A DNA stretch of 64,000 nucleotides from Bacillus infantis NRRL B-14911. GTDB lineage: Bacteria > Bacillota > Bacilli > Bacillales > Cytobacillaceae. The notes below the pieces were generated by a model. The model had not been told where the DNA came from, searched no databases, and saw only the letters and a program-made list of their open reading frames with translations. The DNA lies in the NCBI RefSeq assembly GCF_000473245.1, contig NC_022524.1:4054501-4118500 (forward strand). Reading direction: 5' to 3'. Positions within the stretch are counted from its first letter, which is position 1, and each line of letters begins with the position of its first letter. Shown one piece after another: positions 8,579-16,960 of this stretch. The translations under genes and the position numbers were made by a program.

Positions 8579-9625
8579 ATGTCTGCTAATAGACAAATGG
8601 TAAAGGTTCAAAAGAAAAGAAAACGCCGCAGGAGAGTCGTGATGTGGATCATTGTGCCTCTTCTCGTGCTCGTTCTTGGGGCGACGGCTTATGGCGCTTT
8701 TCTGTACAGCAAAGCGCAGACGGTCATTGAAAAATCCTATGAGCCGGTTGAGAGGGAATCAACAAAGCGCGATACAGCAGTTGATCCCGGAATAGATAAT
8801 GTGTCCATCCTTTTTGTTGGGGTGGATGACAGCAGTACCAGGAATTTCAGCAGCAGCTCCCGTTCAGATGCCCTGATGCTCGCAACACTGAACGAAAAGA
8901 CCAAATCTGTTAAGCTGCTCAGCATCCCCCGGGATTCTTATGTTTATATCCCTGAATTGGGCTATAATGATAAAATTACGCATGCCCATGCCAATGGCGG
9001 GGTTGCCACAACAATTGAAACAGTCGAAGAAATGCTGGATATCCCTGTCGATTATTATGTAAAAATGAACTTTAACGCGTTCATAGATGTTATTAATGCC
9101 TTGGAAGGCATTGAAGTAGAAGTCCCCTATGAACTTAGTGAAAAAGATTCGGAGGACCGGAATCATGCGATTAATCTTGAACCGGGACTGCAGGAGCTTA
9201 ACGGAGAGGAAGCCCTGGCTTTAGCCCGTACCCGCAAACTGGATAATGACATTGAGCGCGGAAAGCGCCAGCAGGAAATCCTTAAAGCGATTGTAAAAAA
9301 AGGCTCCTCTGTCAAGTCTGTCTCCAAGTATGCAGATGTGATGGAAGCTGTCGGAGACAATATGTCTACAGATCTCTCCTTTGATGAAATGAAGTCATTC
9401 ATCAATTATGCGACTGCTGGAACATCTCTTGATATTGAAACATTGAATCTGGCCGGGCAGGATGCCTATATTGATGGAATTTATTATTACCAGTTAGATG
9501 ATGAGGAACTTGAGCAAACGATCCTCACCTTAAAAGAACATCTTGAACTCGTCCCGGAAGGCAGCTCTGAAACGGATACAGACAGCACTGTCTCTGATGA
9601 TACAGGCGAAGATTCCAGCTATTAA
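8579..9625 (+). CDS. LytR-CpsA-Psr (LCP) family cell-wall glycopolymer ligase
   Basis: LCP enzymes transfer undecaprenyl-linked polymers such as teichoic acid to peptidoglycan outside the membrane. The 348-residue protein has a basic cytoplasmic N-terminus (KKRKRRRR), one membrane segment at about residues 20-43, and the LCP domain. Diagnostic features are ILFVGVD, SRSDALMLATL, LLSIPRDSYVYIP, DKITHAHANGG, DYYVKMNF and ALALARTRKLDNDIERGKRQQEI, including the conserved Arg and Asp residues. The C-terminal tail is acidic and Ser/Thr-rich. AAAGGAG precedes the start. Gene order with yvyE and degSU suggests the TagU/TagV group, but the polymer cannot be told from sequence. Confidence 0.93.
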   Translation: MSANRQMVKVQKKRKRRRRVVMWIIVPLLVLVLGATAYGAFLYSKAQTVIEKSYEPVERESTKRDTAVDPGIDNVSILFVGVDDSSTRNFSSSSRSDALMLATLNEKTKSVKLLSIPRDSYVYIPELGYNDKITHAHANGGVATTIETVEEMLDIPVDYYVKMNFNAFIDVINALEGIEVEVPYELSEKDSEDRNHAINLEPGLQELNGEEALALARTRKLDNDIERGKRQQEILKAIVKKGSSVKSVSKYADVMEAVGDNMSTDLSFDEMKSFINYATAGTSLDIETLNLAGQDAYIDGIYYYQLDDEELEQTILTLKEHLELVPEGSSETDTDSTVSDDTGEDSSY

Positions 9626-9652
9626 CCATAGAAATGATACCCGCTGCGGCCA

Positions 9653-9689
9653 TGAAAAAACGTTCATCTTTATAGATGGACGTTTTTAA
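9653..9689 (+). terminator. Terminator after LCP gene
   Basis: AAAACGTTCATC pairs with GATGGACGTTTTT across a short TTTATA loop, ending in a T run. Confidence 0.85.
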
Positions 9690-9695
9690 CTGCTT

Positions 9696-9730
9696 AAAAA
9701 AAGGACCGCCCGGAAACGGGCGGCCAAAAG
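9696..9730 (-). terminator. Minus-strand terminator without an assigned gene
   Basis: On the minus strand a GC-rich stem GGCCGCCCG-TTT-CGGGCGGTCC is followed by TTTTTTT. The plus strand has no T run after this stem, so it should end a leftward transcript. No convincing gene lies upstream on that strand between 9735 and 9960. Confidence 0.75.
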
Positions 9731-9734
9731 TGGA

Positions 9735-9960
9735 GATATTAAGGTATTGTCCGTATTTCATAGCCAATAGGAAATGGACAAGTGAGTTAACGCTGAACAG
9801 GACATCTAAACCGCTGTTCAAGTCCGTTACGGAATTCCTTATAAATTGATTAAATCATAAACAGGATAAGTCTGCTTTTTTTGTCTGCTATCTATATCTT
9901 TTGATAATCTATTAAAAACGATGGTTTTTAGTCGCATATCCTCCACTATATAACTATAGG
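9735..9960 (-). other. Possible leftward small transcript or peptide gene
   Basis: Upstream of the orphan terminator the minus strand has a GGAGGAT directly before ATG (about 9942), opening a 32-codon frame that begins MRLKTIVFNRLSKDI. The 2-nt spacing to the ATG is poor, although a GTG 12 nt upstream (about 9954) is in frame. It is divergent from the RNPP regulator gene. It could be a small RNA, a peptide or nothing. Confidence 0.25.
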
Positions 9961-9989
9961 AATATTTTTTTGCGAAGGGTGAATGATAG

Positions 9990-10868
9990 ATGGATTTCTC
10001 AGCAATCGGACAAAAAATAAGGGATCTCAGGAAGCTGCTGGGATTATCTCAGAAAGAACTGGCAGAAGGCATATGCACCCAGGCACAGATAAGCAAAATA
10101 GAGAAAGGGGATGTATACCCGTATGCGTCCACACTTTACCTGATTTCCCAAAAGCTTGGTGTGGATGTTAACTACTTCTTTCATATAGGTACAACACCGA
10201 GGCTGGATTATATATTGGAGGTCGAACGCCAGCTGGAAATCACCAGGCGCAGCTTTGATTATGAAACCATGCGTTCTATCATTAAAGGGGAAGAGAATAA
10301 CCCTTTATTTACACAAAATCCTGTGAACAGGCAGCTGATCCAGTGGCATAGAGGCATATACGAATACCACCTTAATAAGAATCCGATTAAAGCACACCAG
10401 GTCCTGAATGAGGCCATTGCTTTAACACATGGGAAGCTGTGGACAGAGCGTGAAATTGAAATTCTCCTGAGCAAGGGCATTATACTCTTTGAAGAAAATG
10501 AGCTTGAAGAGGCCCTGGCCGTTTACAGGGATGCCAAGCGCTTTATTGATTCACTGGCCACTCTGCAGGATGTTATGCTGATGACGAAACTGCACTATAA
10601 CATTGCGCGGGTGCTCACCAGACTTTCAAGATATGAAGAGTCCATTGAAAGCTGCACAAAAGGGATAGCCTGGTGCCTTGAAAAAGATCATCTCTTCCTT
10701 CTCGGTGAACTTCATTATCATACAGGCTATAATTATGAGCTGAGTCACCAGCTGGCGGAGGCGAAGAAATACATGGAAAAGGCACTTCTCATATTTGAAC
10801 TGCAGAACGATACGAAATACCATTCTTATATCAATAACAAATTGAAAACCTGGAATTTCCCGATCTAG
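9990..10868 (+). CDS. RNPP-type (PlcR/NprR-like) HTH-TPR transcriptional regulator
   Basis: The 292-residue protein begins with a Xre-type helix-turn-helix (IGQKIRDLRKLLGLSQKELA, QISKIEKGDVYP). About 220 residues of helical tetratricopeptide-like repeats follow (ALAVYRDAKRFIDSL, YNIARVLTRLSRYEESIESC, HYHTGYNYELSHQLAEAKKYMEKAL). This architecture and length are those of PlcR-like regulators, which sense secreted peptides re-imported by the oligopeptide permease. No obvious PapR-like signal peptide gene follows. AAGGGTGA lies upstream of the start. The next two genes on the same strand (membrane protein and HlyD adaptor) are possible targets. The inducing peptide is unknown. Confidence 0.85.
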   Translation: MDFSAIGQKIRDLRKLLGLSQKELAEGICTQAQISKIEKGDVYPYASTLYLISQKLGVDVNYFFHIGTTPRLDYILEVERQLEITRRSFDYETMRSIIKGEENNPLFTQNPVNRQLIQWHRGIYEYHLNKNPIKAHQVLNEAIALTHGKLWTEREIEILLSKGIILFEENELEEALAVYRDAKRFIDSLATLQDVMLMTKLHYNIARVLTRLSRYEESIESCTKGIAWCLEKDHLFLLGELHYHTGYNYELSHQLAEAKKYMEKALLIFELQNDTKYHSYINNKLKTWNFPI

Positions 10869-11020
10869 CCATTAAGATCGAACTATTATACCGATAAAAT
10901 AATCCTCTTTTTTTCATAGGCATTTCCACCGGTTATTACTGCCCTTTTTCCATTATTTGCGATAGAATAATAGTTGAGATATTTTGTCTATATTTAACAG
11001 ACTATGGAGGAAACTATTCT

Positions 11021-11683
11021 ATGATTTATGAAGTAAAGCTGTTAATGGCCCTGCGGTCTCCCGGGATAAGCCTTTATCAGCTCGAAAAAGCGGAGGATTT
11101 CCGGGGGCTCCGAAAAAGGATTTGGCTCTTGGCACTTCTGAGCAGCATTATTTATGCAATAAGTTCCTACTTTGGAATCGGGACAGAATTCATATCAAAA
11201 GAGCTGAGTAATTTGTCTGCAGGCGAATTTGAGGCAAGAAAGGGGCTATTTGTTCTTGGAAAGATAGTCTGGGGGCTGCTGTATGCTGCTATCTACATCT
11301 TCCTGCCGGCTTTATATTTCTGGACCCTGACAGATTTGGAATATAAAAAGCTACTAGTGGTGCAGCTTTTTGCTTTTTCCATTCTGCTGATTGAAAAGGC
11401 TTTGCTCATCCCGATCAGCCTGACATGGGGAATCACTCCTTCATCCTCCCCGTTTTCATTGGGCATCCTGGCTCAGTACGCCACATCCAATGGATTGATT
11501 GTGCACTTTCTGGGAGCCATAACACTATTCCAAGTCTGGATCATATATGTTCAAACCTATTGGATCAAGAAGCTGACCGGCAGGAAAGGATGGGTCATAT
11601 TCCTGATTGTCCTGTCACTCCATATCGTGTTTTGGATCTTAACAGCATTGGGAACACATATCAAAATGGAAAAGATATTTTAA
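11021..11683 (+). CDS. Yip1-like multi-pass membrane protein
   Basis: The 220-residue protein has about five hydrophobic segments: roughly residues 34-52, 84-106, 112-135, 155-177 and 190-212. The overall pattern resembles Yip1-domain membrane proteins such as YknW, which in B. subtilis accompanies the HlyD-like YknX. This gene is likewise followed 14 bp later by an HlyD-type adaptor gene, which supports a joint envelope role. No transporter ATPase or permease is nearby. AGGAGG-like GGAGGAAAC precedes the ATG. The Yip1 assignment is based on topology and context rather than clear motifs. Confidence 0.6.
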   Translation: MIYEVKLLMALRSPGISLYQLEKAEDFRGLRKRIWLLALLSSIIYAISSYFGIGTEFISKELSNLSAGEFEARKGLFVLGKIVWGLLYAAIYIFLPALYFWTLTDLEYKKLLVVQLFAFSILLIEKALLIPISLTWGITPSSSPFSLGILAQYATSNGLIVHFLGAITLFQVWIIYVQTYWIKKLTGRKGWVIFLIVLSLHIVFWILTALGTHIKMEKIF

Positions 11684-11697
11684 AGGTGTTGAGTGAA

Positions 11698-12936
11698 ATG
11701 AAAAGTTGGCAAGCGGGTCTACTGGCAGCAGGTGTAATAGCTTTTACAGGGGCAAATACATACCTGATCATAAAAGAAGACAGTAAAATCGATAAATCAG
11801 TTTATATAAGCGAATGGCAGCGGGCTGCCCAGGGAGATTTAAAAGAGACCCTCTCGAAGCCTGGGGTAGCCATCCCCCAGTCTGAATATCCCGTTTATTT
11901 CAGCGAAGAGGACGGAACATTCTCAAAGTTTCTGGTGAAGCCAGGCGATAAAGTAACGCCAGGAACACCTTTGTACGAATATGAATCGGTCAACCTGGAC
12001 AGGGACAGGAACAGGATTGAGTCCGAAATTGAACAGCTTACAAACCAGATTGACTCGGTCCAGAACCATATTTCCAGCCTGAACAACTATTTATCTGCTC
12101 TTGAAGCCGAACAGGCATATACTTCCACTGATGCTGAAAAAGAAGAGAAAGATCTTTCCGTAAGCATCCATGATACAGAAAAAGAAATTCTGCTCCAAGA
12201 GCTTGAAGCTGACCTGCTTGAAGACGAAAGAGATAAGTACGAAGAGCAGCTCGATTATGTCAATGAACAGACAGGTGTGATGAGCTATCTGAGCGAAATA
12301 GAGGGGCAGATCGTGTCGATAAGCGAAGACCTGGACAATCCAGTGCTCATGATCCGTTCTGAAGCTGCTGCAGTAAAAGGCAAGCTGGATGAGAAGGAGC
12401 TGCAGAAGGTTGTTCAGGGCCAGGAAACGGCTGTAGAGTCAGGAACACTTAAAAAGGACTTTACAGGAAGAGTAGCAAGTGTCCAAACGATGCCTGAAAC
12501 ACCTTTATCGACTGAAACACAGGCAAGCTATCCATTCACAGTAGAATTGGATCAAGCCCAGGAGAAGCTCGAAAACCTTCACCCGGGAATGCAGCTCAAT
12601 GTTGAAATCACAACAGGCGAAGCAAAAGATGCTGTTGTGGCTCCTTCTAAAAGTATTATGAAGCAAAATGATAAAGAATATGTCATTGTTCTGAACAGCG
12701 TGGGGAAAACAGAAAAACGGGAAGTACAGGAAGGATTGAAGGTCAAAGGCAGCAGCGAGGTTGTCTCAGGACTGGAACAGCAGGAACCGCTGATGCTGCA
12801 TCCAAAACCTGCAGCTGAAATCAGCCGGGAGTTCTTCACACCATTTACTATGGATAAATTCTACCCAGGTGCACTGAAGCATATGACCAACAGGGAAAAG
12901 TTAAAGTATTTCCTTCTTGGTATGTTTAACCGCTAG
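11698..12936 (+). CDS. HlyD/MacA-type efflux periplasmic-adaptor-like protein
   Basis: The 412-residue protein has an N-terminal membrane segment (residues 5-23), a biotinyl-lipoyl-like half domain (FSKFLVKPGDKVTPGTPLYEYE), and a coiled-coil hairpin at about residues 100-190. The second lipoyl half is followed by a beta-barrel (LHPGMQLNVEI). The start at 11698 was chosen because AAAGGTG lies upstream and a membrane anchor follows; the same frame is open to 11425 but overlaps the preceding gene. Family members link an ABC or RND pump to the cell envelope. No pump gene is adjacent, so the partner is unknown. The C-terminal ~40 residues lack family features. Confidence 0.85.
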   Translation: MKSWQAGLLAAGVIAFTGANTYLIIKEDSKIDKSVYISEWQRAAQGDLKETLSKPGVAIPQSEYPVYFSEEDGTFSKFLVKPGDKVTPGTPLYEYESVNLDRDRNRIESEIEQLTNQIDSVQNHISSLNNYLSALEAEQAYTSTDAEKEEKDLSVSIHDTEKEILLQELEADLLEDERDKYEEQLDYVNEQTGVMSYLSEIEGQIVSISEDLDNPVLMIRSEAAAVKGKLDEKELQKVVQGQETAVESGTLKKDFTGRVASVQTMPETPLSTETQASYPFTVELDQAQEKLENLHPGMQLNVEITTGEAKDAVVAPSKSIMKQNDKEYVIVLNSVGKTEKREVQEGLKVKGSSEVVSGLEQQEPLMLHPKPAAEISREFFTPFTMDKFYPGALKHMTNREKLKYFLLGMFNR

Positions 12937-12944
12937 GACATAAG

Positions 12945-13071
12945 AAAAGCGCAAGCGCCTTATTCACCCCCGACAAGCACAAGACGATCCTCCCGGAAAG
13001 GCGTTCTTTGCCTTTTTGGGAGGTTTGGCTTGTGATCTCGAGGGGGTAGGCGCAGCTGCTAGACAGTAATC
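12945..13071. repeat. Palindromic Bacillaceae interspersed repeat
   Basis: The block runs from AAGAAAAGCGCAAGCGCC to GCGCAGCTGCTAGACAG. Its halves form a long imperfect hairpin: CCCCCGA with TCGAGGGGG, AAGCACAAG with CTTGTG and CCTCCC with GGGAGG around a GCGTTCTTTGCC loop. From memory the sequence resembles a small repeat found in many copies in Bacillaceae genomes, probably a non-autonomous mobile element. Confidence 0.75.
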
Positions 13072-13106
13072 CAAGTTAAAAAATATACTTTCTTATCTGC
13101 TAAAAA

Positions 13107-13134
13107 AAAGAACACTCCAGCTGGAGTGTTCTTT
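13107..13134. terminator. tagO terminator (bidirectional)
   Basis: The perfect stem GAACACTCCAG/CTGGAGTGTTC is followed on the minus strand by TTTTTTTT and on the plus strand by TTTTCTT. Confidence 0.9.
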
Positions 13135-13136
13135 TC

Positions 13137-14198
13137 TTATCTGTCTTTCGCCGTCGAATACCGGATATCGCGCATGACCTTAAGCAATGGCCTGTGATCC
13201 TTGCCCATCAGACCGACTTTCTCAGCGAATACTTCGATGAGCAGCAGGAGGACTCCTATCACAACGAATGATCCCCACACCTTAGCCTGGGAAAAGATGA
13301 CCGCCGTTAGTCCGAAAAATGCAGCCATCGCATATATCAGGATTACTGTCTGGCGATGGGAGTAGCCAAGGCGCAGCAGACAATGGTGAAGATGGGATTT
13401 GTCCGGAGCTGATAAAGGCTTTTTCGTGACAATCCTGCGAATAATCGCAAAGAATGTATCAGAAATTGGAACTCCGAGGATAATAACAGGAACGATGAAA
13501 GAAATCATGGTTACATTCTTAAATCCAAGCAGTGATAATACAGAAATGATATAGCCAAGGAAAAGGGCTCCTGTATCCCCCATAAATATCTTTGCCGGAT
13601 GGAAATTGTAAATCAGGAATCCGAGTGTGCTTGCAAGTGTGATGCTTCCGATTGCCACTACATAAGGGTCGCCCATAATGATGGCCATCCCTGAAATAGT
13701 AATCAGGGCAATTGATGACACACCTGCTGCCAGGCCATCCAGACCATCAATCAAATTGATGGCATTAGTGATGCCGACAATCCAAAGAATCGTGAGCGGT
13801 ATGCTCAGCATCCCAAATTCAAGCATGCCTCCGAATGGGAGGTTGACGAACTCAACATGCACGCCTCCCCATATAACAACGATGGCTGCTGCAGCCAGCT
13901 GACCGGCAAGCTTAACTTTTGCTGATATTTCGATCATATCATCCAGAACCCCGGTTGCAATGATGATCAGGCTTCCAAGGATGATCGCCATATTGTAAGG
14001 TGCTTCAGGCTGGAGAATCAGCAAGCCTGCGATAAAACTTATATAAATGGCAAGGCCGCCCAGCCGGGGCATAATCTTTTGGTGGACCTTCCGCTGGTTG
14101 GGCTTGTCTGTAGCGCCAATTTTAAAGGCAAGTTTTTTTACTAAAGGTGTAATAAGAATGGAGGTGATGAAACAAATTAACATGGTCAAGTAAATCAT
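13137..14198 (-). CDS. tagO: UDP-GlcNAc:undecaprenyl-phosphate GlcNAc-1-phosphate transferase
   Basis: TagO begins synthesis of wall teichoic acid and other secondary wall polymers by moving GlcNAc-1-phosphate onto undecaprenyl phosphate. The 353-residue MraY/WecA-family protein has about ten membrane helices. Catalytic landmarks are NQRKVHQKIMPRLGG, the Asp pair in GVLDDMIEIS, NAINLIDGLDGLAAG and MGDTGALFLGY, plus the cytoplasmic loop with SHLHHCLLRLG. The start at 14198 has AGGAGG 7 nt upstream; a longer frame to 14273 does not. It faces secA2 divergently. In SLH-bearing bacteria the polymer begun by TagO can be the SLH anchor, which fits this neighbourhood. Confidence 0.95.
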   Translation of the reverse strand: MIYLTMLICFITSILITPLVKKLAFKIGATDKPNQRKVHQKIMPRLGGLAIYISFIAGLLILQPEAPYNMAIILGSLIIIATGVLDDMIEISAKVKLAGQLAAAAIVVIWGGVHVEFVNLPFGGMLEFGMLSIPLTILWIVGITNAINLIDGLDGLAAGVSSIALITISGMAIIMGDPYVVAIGSITLASTLGFLIYNFHPAKIFMGDTGALFLGYIISVLSLLGFKNVTMISFIVPVIILGVPISDTFFAIIRRIVTKKPLSAPDKSHLHHCLLRLGYSHRQTVILIYAMAAFFGLTAVIFSQAKVWGSFVVIGVLLLLIEVFAEKVGLMGKDHRPLLKVMRDIRYSTAKDR

Positions 14199-14511
14199 GT
14201 AGAGCCTCCTTAATAAATAGCATATCCATTCAGCTTTTATTTTACTATCCAAAAATGATGCATATTTCGTCATTTATTTACACAGATACTATTATTGCCA
14301 CAATGCATTATAGCACATCAAATTCAATTAATATATTAATTTTTTATTTCTTTTCATGTACTTATACAGGCATGTATGTAATATTTCCAATCTTTCAATA
14401 TGTAAAACTTCTGACTGCAGACTTCCCCCTCTCTCCTCATCCTCCAATAAATCATTAGACGGAGAAAAAGCAGGCGAGGTTTCAAATTCAGACAGAATTT
14501 TATAGAAGATT
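14199..14511. other. AT-rich tagO-secA2 intergenic region
   Basis: This stretch contains the tagO promoter region on the minus strand. No small gene with a ribosome-binding site or RNA structure was recognised. Confidence 0.4.
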
Positions 14512-14539
14512 TTGTCATTCCTGCAAGTATTACTATAAT
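14512..14539 (+). promoter_or_regulatory. Sigma-A-type promoter for secA2
   Basis: TTGTCA (14512-14517) and TATAAT (14534-14539) are separated by 16 bp, a near-consensus vegetative promoter. It lies about 50 bp upstream of the secA2 start. Confidence 0.7.
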
Positions 14540-14590
14540 AGGAAAATACATGATATACTAGTAGGGAATTTGCATAAGGAGCGTCCCAAT

Positions 14591-16945
14591 ATGCTGACAA
14601 TGTTAAAGAAATTTGGCGACACAAATGACCGCCGCTTAAAAAAATACAAGAAAATAGTCGAAGAGATAAACAGTTTGGAGCCGAGCTATCAGAAGCTCAG
14701 CGACCAGGAACTGCAAAATAAAACAACTGAATTTAAACAACAGCTCTCCAGCGGGGAGAAAATTGAAAATATACGCCCTCATGCCTTTGCTGCAGTCAGG
14801 GAAGCTTCAAGAAGGGTGCTTGGGCTCAGGCATTATGATGTGCAGCTTATCGGCGGACTTGTACTGTCTGACGGCAATATTGCCGAAATGCCTACAGGTG
14901 AAGGAAAAACCCTGGTAGCATCCCTTCCTTCTTATCTGAGAGCTCTTGAAGGCAAAGGGGTCCATGTCATAACAGTTAATGACTATCTCGCTGCCAGGGA
15001 CAGAAATCTTGTTGGAAAAATCCATGAATTTCTCGGTCTTACTGTCGGCTTGAATGTACCTATGCTTTCCCCTGAAGAAAAAAAGGCTGCATACCAGGCG
15101 GATATCACTTATGGGATTGGAACGGAGTTCGGCTTTGATTACCTGCGGGACAATATGGCAGCGTCGCTTTCCCAGAAAGTTCAGCGTCCGTATCATTATA
15201 CAATTATAGATGAAGTGGACAGTGTTCTGATAGACGAAGCAAAAACACCGCTTATCGTAGCCGGAAAAATGGAATCGAGCTCAGAGCTTCATTATATTGG
15301 TTCAAGACTGGCGAAAAGATTCAAAGCTGATGTGGATTATACATTTGATGTAGAGACGAAGGCGACAAGTTTAACTGAAGAGGGAATCGAAAAAGTTGAA
15401 AAAGCCTTTGGGATCGACAATCTTTACGAGCTGGAGCATCAGACGCTGTATCATTATATGATCCAGGCAGTCCGTGCCCATGTGATGTTTGAAAAAGACG
15501 TTGACTACATCATTAAAGACAGTGAAATCAAGCTCGTTGATATGTTTACAGGCCGTATCATGGACGGGCGGACATTAAGCGACGGACTCCATCAGGCATT
15601 GGAAGCAAAAGAGGGCCTTGAGATTACAGAAGAAAATAAAACTCAGGCATCCATCACCATCCAGAATTACTTCAGGATGTATCCATTGCTTTCCGGTATG
15701 ACCGGCACAGCTAAAACGGAAGAAAAAGAATTGATGGAAATCTACGGGATGGACGTCATTCAGATTCCGACAAACAAACCGATCATCCGGGAAGATCTTT
15801 CAGACAAAGTATATAAAACAGCAGAACAGAAATACAAAGCAATGGTTGAAGAGGTTAAAGGCCGTCACAGCAAGGGGCAGCCTGTCCTCATAGGAACAGC
15901 CTCTATCCTGCAGTCCGAAAAGGCTGCTGAATATTTGAAAAAGGCCGGACTTTCATTCGAACTCCTTAATGCCAAGACAGTGGAGCAAGAGGTCCGCCTT
16001 ATTGAAATGGCCGGACAAAAAGGAAGAATAACAATTGCAACCAATATGGCCGGCCGCGGAACGGACATCATGCTCGGTGAGGGAGTCCATGATCTTGGCG
16101 GACTTTTTGTCCTCGGTACTGAAAAACATGAAAGCCGCAGGGTTGATAACCAGCTGAAAGGAAGATCAGGGCGCCAGGGCGATCCCGGGAGCAGCCAATT
16201 CTTCATTTCGCTTGAAGACGATATGTTCAGGCGCTTTGCCAAGGAAGATGCGGAGAAGCTTCTTGCCTCTATCCAGGCTGACGGAACCGGGTTGATCCAA
16301 GGGAAGAAAATCCATGAATTCGTTGACCGCATTCAAAGGATTGTGGAAGGATCCAACTATTCTATGCGGGAGTACAATTTGAAGCTTGATGATGTGATCA
16401 ACGAGCAGCGCAATGTCATTTATCATCTAAGGAATAAGGCATTGAGCGATGATAATATTCTTCCTGTCATCCTGCCTATGGTCCACTCTGCCGCCGGTAA
16501 GCTTATTGCCCATTATGAAGAAGAGGGGATCCAGCAGGAGGCCTTGAATATAAAAGGCCTGGCAGACGAACTTAATCTGCTGCTTGCGGGTGGATCGATA
16601 GACTTGAGTGAGGACCAGTATGAAATCCAGGATATTAAAGAAATAGCCGAACGCAAGATCAAGGACTATCTGGCCTATGCAGGTACACTTGGTGAAGATG
16701 AGATGCTGCAAAATGCCCTTAAGCACCTGCTTACTGCCATCATAGACCGCAACTGGATTATTCACCTTGAAAATATGGCCAGGCTTAAAGAAGGAATAGG
16801 CATGAGGCATTACCAGCAGGAAGATCCTATGAGACTCTATCAGAAGGAAGGCCTTGAGCTATTTGAAAGCACCTATTTCCTGATAGAAAAAGAAATCAGC
16901 CGAAAGCTGGCCGAGATCATCAGATCCATTAGCCAAGACTCATAA
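14591..16945 (+). CDS. secA2: Accessory Sec translocase ATPase SecA2
   Basis: SecA2 is a second SecA motor that exports a limited set of proteins, in B. anthracis the SLH S-layer proteins. The 784-residue protein has the SecA DEAD motor with Walker A (MPTGEGKTLVA), Walker B (IIDEVDSVLIDEAKTPLI), the MTGTAKTEEKE and NMAGRGTDIMLGEGV motifs and the LKGRSGRQGDPGSS signature. It lacks the C-terminal zinc/SecB-binding tail of housekeeping SecA, and its length is shorter. The start at 14591 is behind AAGGAG; an in-frame ATG at 14570 is not. slaP follows 15 bp downstream, so the two form an operon. Confidence 0.95.
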   Translation: MLTMLKKFGDTNDRRLKKYKKIVEEINSLEPSYQKLSDQELQNKTTEFKQQLSSGEKIENIRPHAFAAVREASRRVLGLRHYDVQLIGGLVLSDGNIAEMPTGEGKTLVASLPSYLRALEGKGVHVITVNDYLAARDRNLVGKIHEFLGLTVGLNVPMLSPEEKKAAYQADITYGIGTEFGFDYLRDNMAASLSQKVQRPYHYTIIDEVDSVLIDEAKTPLIVAGKMESSSELHYIGSRLAKRFKADVDYTFDVETKATSLTEEGIEKVEKAFGIDNLYELEHQTLYHYMIQAVRAHVMFEKDVDYIIKDSEIKLVDMFTGRIMDGRTLSDGLHQALEAKEGLEITEENKTQASITIQNYFRMYPLLSGMTGTAKTEEKELMEIYGMDVIQIPTNKPIIREDLSDKVYKTAEQKYKAMVEEVKGRHSKGQPVLIGTASILQSEKAAEYLKKAGLSFELLNAKTVEQEVRLIEMAGQKGRITIATNMAGRGTDIMLGEGVHDLGGLFVLGTEKHESRRVDNQLKGRSGRQGDPGSSQFFISLEDDMFRRFAKEDAEKLLASIQADGTGLIQGKKIHEFVDRIQRIVEGSNYSMREYNLKLDDVINEQRNVIYHLRNKALSDDNILPVILPMVHSAAGKLIAHYEEEGIQQEALNIKGLADELNLLLAGGSIDLSEDQYEIQDIKEIAERKIKDYLAYAGTLGEDEMLQNALKHLLTAIIDRNWIIHLENMARLKEGIGMRHYQQEDPMRLYQKEGLELFESTYFLIEKEISRKLAEIIRSISQDS

Positions 16946-16960
16946 ACGAGGAGACAAGCC

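Noticed and set aside
11425-11697. N-terminal extension of the HlyD-like protein
   Set aside because: It overlaps the membrane protein gene in another frame; the start at 11698 has a ribosome-binding site and is followed by a membrane anchor.
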